Origin: Episyrphus balteatus
Taxonomy: Eukaryota > Arthropoda > Insecta > Diptera > Syrphidae
Length of the DNA: 64,000 nucleotides
Direction: 5' to 3'
Assembly (NCBI RefSeq): GCF_945859705.1
Contig: NC_079137.1
Span: 2,670,001 to 2,734,000 of the forward strand
The position numbers and the translations under genes were made by a program. Of this stretch, positions 60,401 through 64,000 are shown in pieces (position 1 is the stretch's first letter; each line of letters opens with the position of its first letter). The notes beneath the pieces are model-generated. The model did no database searches. It saw only the letters and a list, made by a program, of their open reading frames with translations, and was not told the DNA's origin.

Positions 60401-60660
60401 TTGTATTCTTGTAACCTCATAGTAAAATTATTATTACGGGCGACTTCAAGTCATTCCAATTTACAACATTTCTCGGGTATCTTTGCTGAGTTAAATCACC
60501 TCAGTCAGCTGGCCAAAACGTACACCAGTATTCTTTCACCTCTAGGCGATAGGGTAAAAAGTATCAAAATGAAGAAAAACTCATGGTTTGATTAGGGATT
60601 AGAGACTATCAGAGTCAGAGAGAAAAAAACGGGAAAACTTAAAAAAACATAGAAAAACAT
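60401..60660 (+). mobile_element. Decayed non-LTR retrotransposon, endonuclease end
   Basis: IIITGDFK at 60427-60450 matches the (I/V)xxGDFN signature of apurinic-type endonucleases. The homology then moves to another frame (HLSQLAKTYTSIL to KKNSWFD), resembling the linker before reverse transcriptase, where KxWF/WW is common. Frameshift and stop show it is dead. Confidence 0.5.
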
Positions 60661-60879
60661 CCATATTCGACGTACCAGTAATTAAAAATGAAGGCAAAAA
60701 ATACTCCAAAGTCCAATGTATTTTGTAAAAATAAACATTCGTAATGCCACCTCTTCTTCAGTTTCAACGTTTGTCCAAAATGACACTCCTTCCTTAGTCT
60801 TGCTAAATTTAATCTTAATCGAATGGTATCTTTCAGAGTGGACGGAAATCAGTAAATAGGCAAACGCTGTCAACTAAAG

Positions 60880-61260
60880 AAATATCTGGAAGAACGAAGC
60901 TTCGTAATAGCCGGCAGAACAGCTTTCGTAGCAATAGGCTAGCTTGTGCTCTTATGCTATGGAACAAATCTTTACATTGTTTGGGAGAACATAATATTAT
61001 TGGGCTTTATATTTCAAAAGGTTTTGATATGGTTTTAAATCAAGTACATGTCGACAATGGGTGCAATCGGTATCGATGAATTTCTTCTTCGCTGTATAAG
61101 AAATAGCTTGCAAATTGATTAATACAAAATCTATTCCATGTTTCTAAATCTGATGATGGTAGTGTGCGATTTGGTGTTTTTCGAGCAGAACTGTCCCACT
61201 GTTGCTTCCATATTTATAGTGAAATAAAATAGTTGAGCAAATTCTTCTATCTTCTGTGAT
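60880..61260 (+). mobile_element. Decayed non-LTR retrotransposon, reverse transcriptase fragment
   Basis: GLYISKGFDMV from about 61000 resembles the LDxSKAFDxV motif of reverse transcriptases. Further on GSVRFGVFRAEL sits where GVPQGSVLSPxL is expected, with several stops between. It lies downstream of the endonuclease piece, the order expected for one element, whereas the RNase H fragment lies upstream. Confidence 0.5.
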
Positions 61261-63669
61261 TAATAAAAAAAATTAACAGCAAAACTATTCTGTCTGTGCC
61301 ATTTGTGAAGAATTCGCGACGGTTTCGAAAAAGTTGCATTTTTAAGTTGAATTCAGAACTTTTCTATTGGTTTAAAAACTGATTTTGACAGAGTATATAG
61401 AGTGGGGGTTTAAAAGCCCTACTAAACTGATTTGCCTATTCCATATTTGACCTCAAAATTTGTTTCGAAAAATTCTATTAAAGGTTTAAATTCAGCTGAT
61501 TGACTGCTGTCAGAAGATGATTATTTATCACCACTTCTTGATGATGTTAGGTATGTTCAAATTTGATTAGCTAATTCTTACTAAATCAACGAATAATAAC
61601 ACAAGTCTAAAGTAAAATATCGACTCAGAACCTCAGCTGATTCTCATTAAAATAATTTTTTGCAGCTGATGTCGTTTCAAATATAATTTATTATTTATTT
61701 ATTCATTAAATTACTCATTGATCTACATAAAGAATCAAAAAGTTAATAAATTTATAGAAAAAAAAAACATTCATTGCATTGCTATTGATTTATTAAAAAA
61801 AAAAAAAACATTACGTAATCACAATCTCCTCTTCTGGAATAAAGATTCCAAGTAAATAATGAATTTATAGATATATATTACAATTTTGAAATACGTTAAC
61901 GAGAAATTGCAAACATGTAGATTCAATCAATATGTCACATGTTCTGTTTATTGACGTGAAAGGATGCCGACTTGTAAAAGCCTTTAAAAAACACAAAGGA
62001 ATTTCTACTAATTGAAAATACTCAAAAATTTAACAACAATTTTGGTAAATACAATAAACATATTTCTTAATAAATACATTCCTTAACGTTGCTTCGAACC
62101 CATGTACTTATTTAAGATTCTAAGTTGTTGCGTATATTAAATGACCATGGTTGCGCACTTCCTGATGCATTTTTCTCTCTCCCAGTTCAATTTATCTATA
62201 CGAGTCGAGTATATGTATGAACTTGTTACTGGAAATACAAGTTTATATTATATTTTTATCTTTATATAAAAATTGTTGGTTACTGAAATAGATGCGTTAT
62301 CTATGTTCCTGGTGTTTATAGCACCAAATCATTTGTACATCACGTGAACAGATGTTAGACTAAATAAATGATAATAAAACAAAAAACAACAACAACAAAC
62401 CATTATCTCTTTTAGCTTTAGAGAGAGTGATACTTAAAGATACTAGATACCTTTTGTTTGTGGTGAAAATAAAAAAAATTTATTCGCATGTAGGTGGGAA
62501 TTAGTTCAGTTGTATTGCGTGCAAAATAAAATATATTTGTCTGCGCGTGGATGATATTTGCAAAAATCCTAAAAAAAAAAAATCTCATAACAATAACAAT
62601 ATTAATAAAGACTTGCCTACTTAGTCACCATAGAATTTGTGTATATACCTGACAGACCCACAAAAAGTATAAGTATGCTGGGGGCTAATACATGTTGGTT
62701 GTTGAGGATTGCTTTCAAAGCCCACATCATTTATTTTGGAAGTAAACACACAAAATAGGTAGTGAGTTCTTGAACTTAGGCAATGAATGAACTTGAACTC
62801 ACTCACTATAGTTACCTTACTGCATAACTCTATACAGGTAATAGTTTATTTATACTTTCTAAGGTCATGCTGAGAGTTCAGAGCTTTTTTTCAATTCTTT
62901 TGTTTATATTTAAATTACTGGAGGCAAAATTTGCAATTGTTTTTATTTTCATTAGTTTGTTGTTGTTGTTTGATAAATTGTATTTGTGTACGCAAAATAT
63001 AATGATAAGAAAACTAGAGTACAGTCTGCAAAAGAAAAAAATATCATCTAGAGGAGAATGTTGATTCATAAGAATGCATAAAAGACAGATATTTGCAATC
63101 TACTAAGTAGGGAATGACTAATTCGCGCACCCCTATGATAGAATCCATTGTAATCGGAATGAGTTATGAAGTTACTTTTGGTTGAACATGTTTTGAATAT
63201 AAACAAGGAAGAAAGAACATTCTGCGACTAGTTTTCATGTTATTGTTACCATACCACGTCAATCAAGGATATAAAAATTAATCAGCCCAGTGCTCAATAT
63301 GGCTGAAACATTAGAACAGTCACAATATTCATTTGCTTAAGTACCTTTACAAAGAAAAAGTGATTCGAAACATGCTAAGGGTGTATTATAGTTGCATTTT
63401 GGGAAGGTTCGTTCTGTCTGCATGGGTGTGTCATTTATGTTGTCTTTGGAATATTCTAGCCTTATACCTCTTTAAAGTTGTATTACAAATTAGAATGGTA
63501 CCCTTTATTTAAAACTTACATTTTCAGTATCTACTCAAGGCTCGATCAAAGACCTTGAATTTGTGTTCAAAAATAGCTGTAGAGTTATGCTTGTCAATAA
63601 AAACAATTGTGTGGTCAATATTCCTTCCATTATTGAATAACACTGTTTTGCTGATACCATGGTTATGGG

Positions 63670-63852
63670 AAAGAATATGTTATGATATGGAGAGGAGGTA
63701 TTTCAACTAAAGTAATGCACCACATCAATGTGGTACATCTCTGATATTCTAGTGGACTCTGTCGGTCTTTATGCTTGGTTTATTGAGCAAGAATTCGTTC
63801 TAATGCACGACTTTGTAAATGAACTTAAAACGACAGCGTTAGGCGAATAGAA
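63670..63852 (+). mobile_element. Decayed Tc1-like transposase fragment
   Basis: VMIWRGGIST (63679-63711) matches the VMVWGGIS segment of Tc1 transposases. In a shifted frame, MWYISDILVDSVGLYAWFIE followed by EFVLMHD (63729 on) matches the YxxxIL...V.P...FVLMHDNARPH segment carrying the second catalytic Asp. A stop follows near 63850. The N-terminal DNA-binding region was not identified with confidence. Confidence 0.6.
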
Positions 63853-64000
63853 AAGAATACCCCAGGATACCGTCAAGAAACTCGTTTATTTGAGAACATT
63901 TTTTTTAAATGTTAAATTTTCCAGTTACTCCTTGTTTCAATTTCACATAGTTTTTTGCTGTATGTTCAACTTGTATTATTACCTCCTAATGTCGTAAAGT

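Larger units (their letters stand above)
57639..64000 (+). other. First coding intron of the retm-like gene (partial)
   Basis: Begins GTATGTATG. No continuation of the PRELI domain was found. It contains a fold-back, a tRNA-like piece and decayed transposon coding pieces, listed separately. Stretches such as 61270-63650 hold nothing else that I can support. Confidence 0.7.

Overview
The window is AT-rich animal DNA with spliced genes, long introns and dense small inverted-repeat elements. It most likely comes from a fly (Diptera). The grounds are very short GT-AG introns (53-79 bp) beside very large ones, a CAAAATG start context, and a first coding exon that reads like that of the Drosophila SEC14L1-type gene real-time (retm). 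The species cannot be fixed from the sequence alone. No protein-coding gene was found on the minus strand.

Gene 1 (+, coding 12635-53695) is a large poly-zinc-finger protein. I assembled it from seven coding exons whose phases agree at every junction: 12635-13831, 14685-15724, 15785-16162, 16242-16583, 39801-39998, 53339-53495 and 53549-53695. They total 3459 nt, or 1152 residues plus stop. Five of the six coding introns fall inside a zinc finger or its linker, and joining the exons restores C-x2/4-C-x12-H spacing each time, which strongly supports the model. The protein starts with a C2HC finger, followed by an acidic tract, eight GKW repeats, a basic nuclear-signal patch and about 19 further fingers. 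One intron (16163-16241) is of the rare GC-AG type. Introns 4 and 5 are 23.2 kb and 13.3 kb. A splice acceptor just upstream of the start shows that at least one 5' non-coding exon lies further upstream, not located. The 3' UTR begins with a 45-bp near-perfect hairpin.

Gene 2 (+, from 57576) shows only its first coding exon (21 codons), which encodes the start of a PRELI/MSF1 domain. Its first coding intron runs beyond the right edge.

The remaining sequence is mainly non-coding and repeat-rich. It holds fold-back elements with TTA/TAA duplications (PIF/Harbinger-like), an element with CACTGTG ends and a 5-bp duplication (Transib-like), a CAGGG-ended element with a near 8-bp duplication (hAT-like), TA-flanked fold-backs, nested insertions, three tRNA-like sequences, decayed non-LTR retrotransposon pieces and a decayed Tc1-like transposase. 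The most unusual signal is in intron 4: nine copies, in both orientations, of a TGGCGCCCAAYGTG motif that looks like a lysine-tRNA primer-binding site, with no retroviral genes around them (32227-34870).
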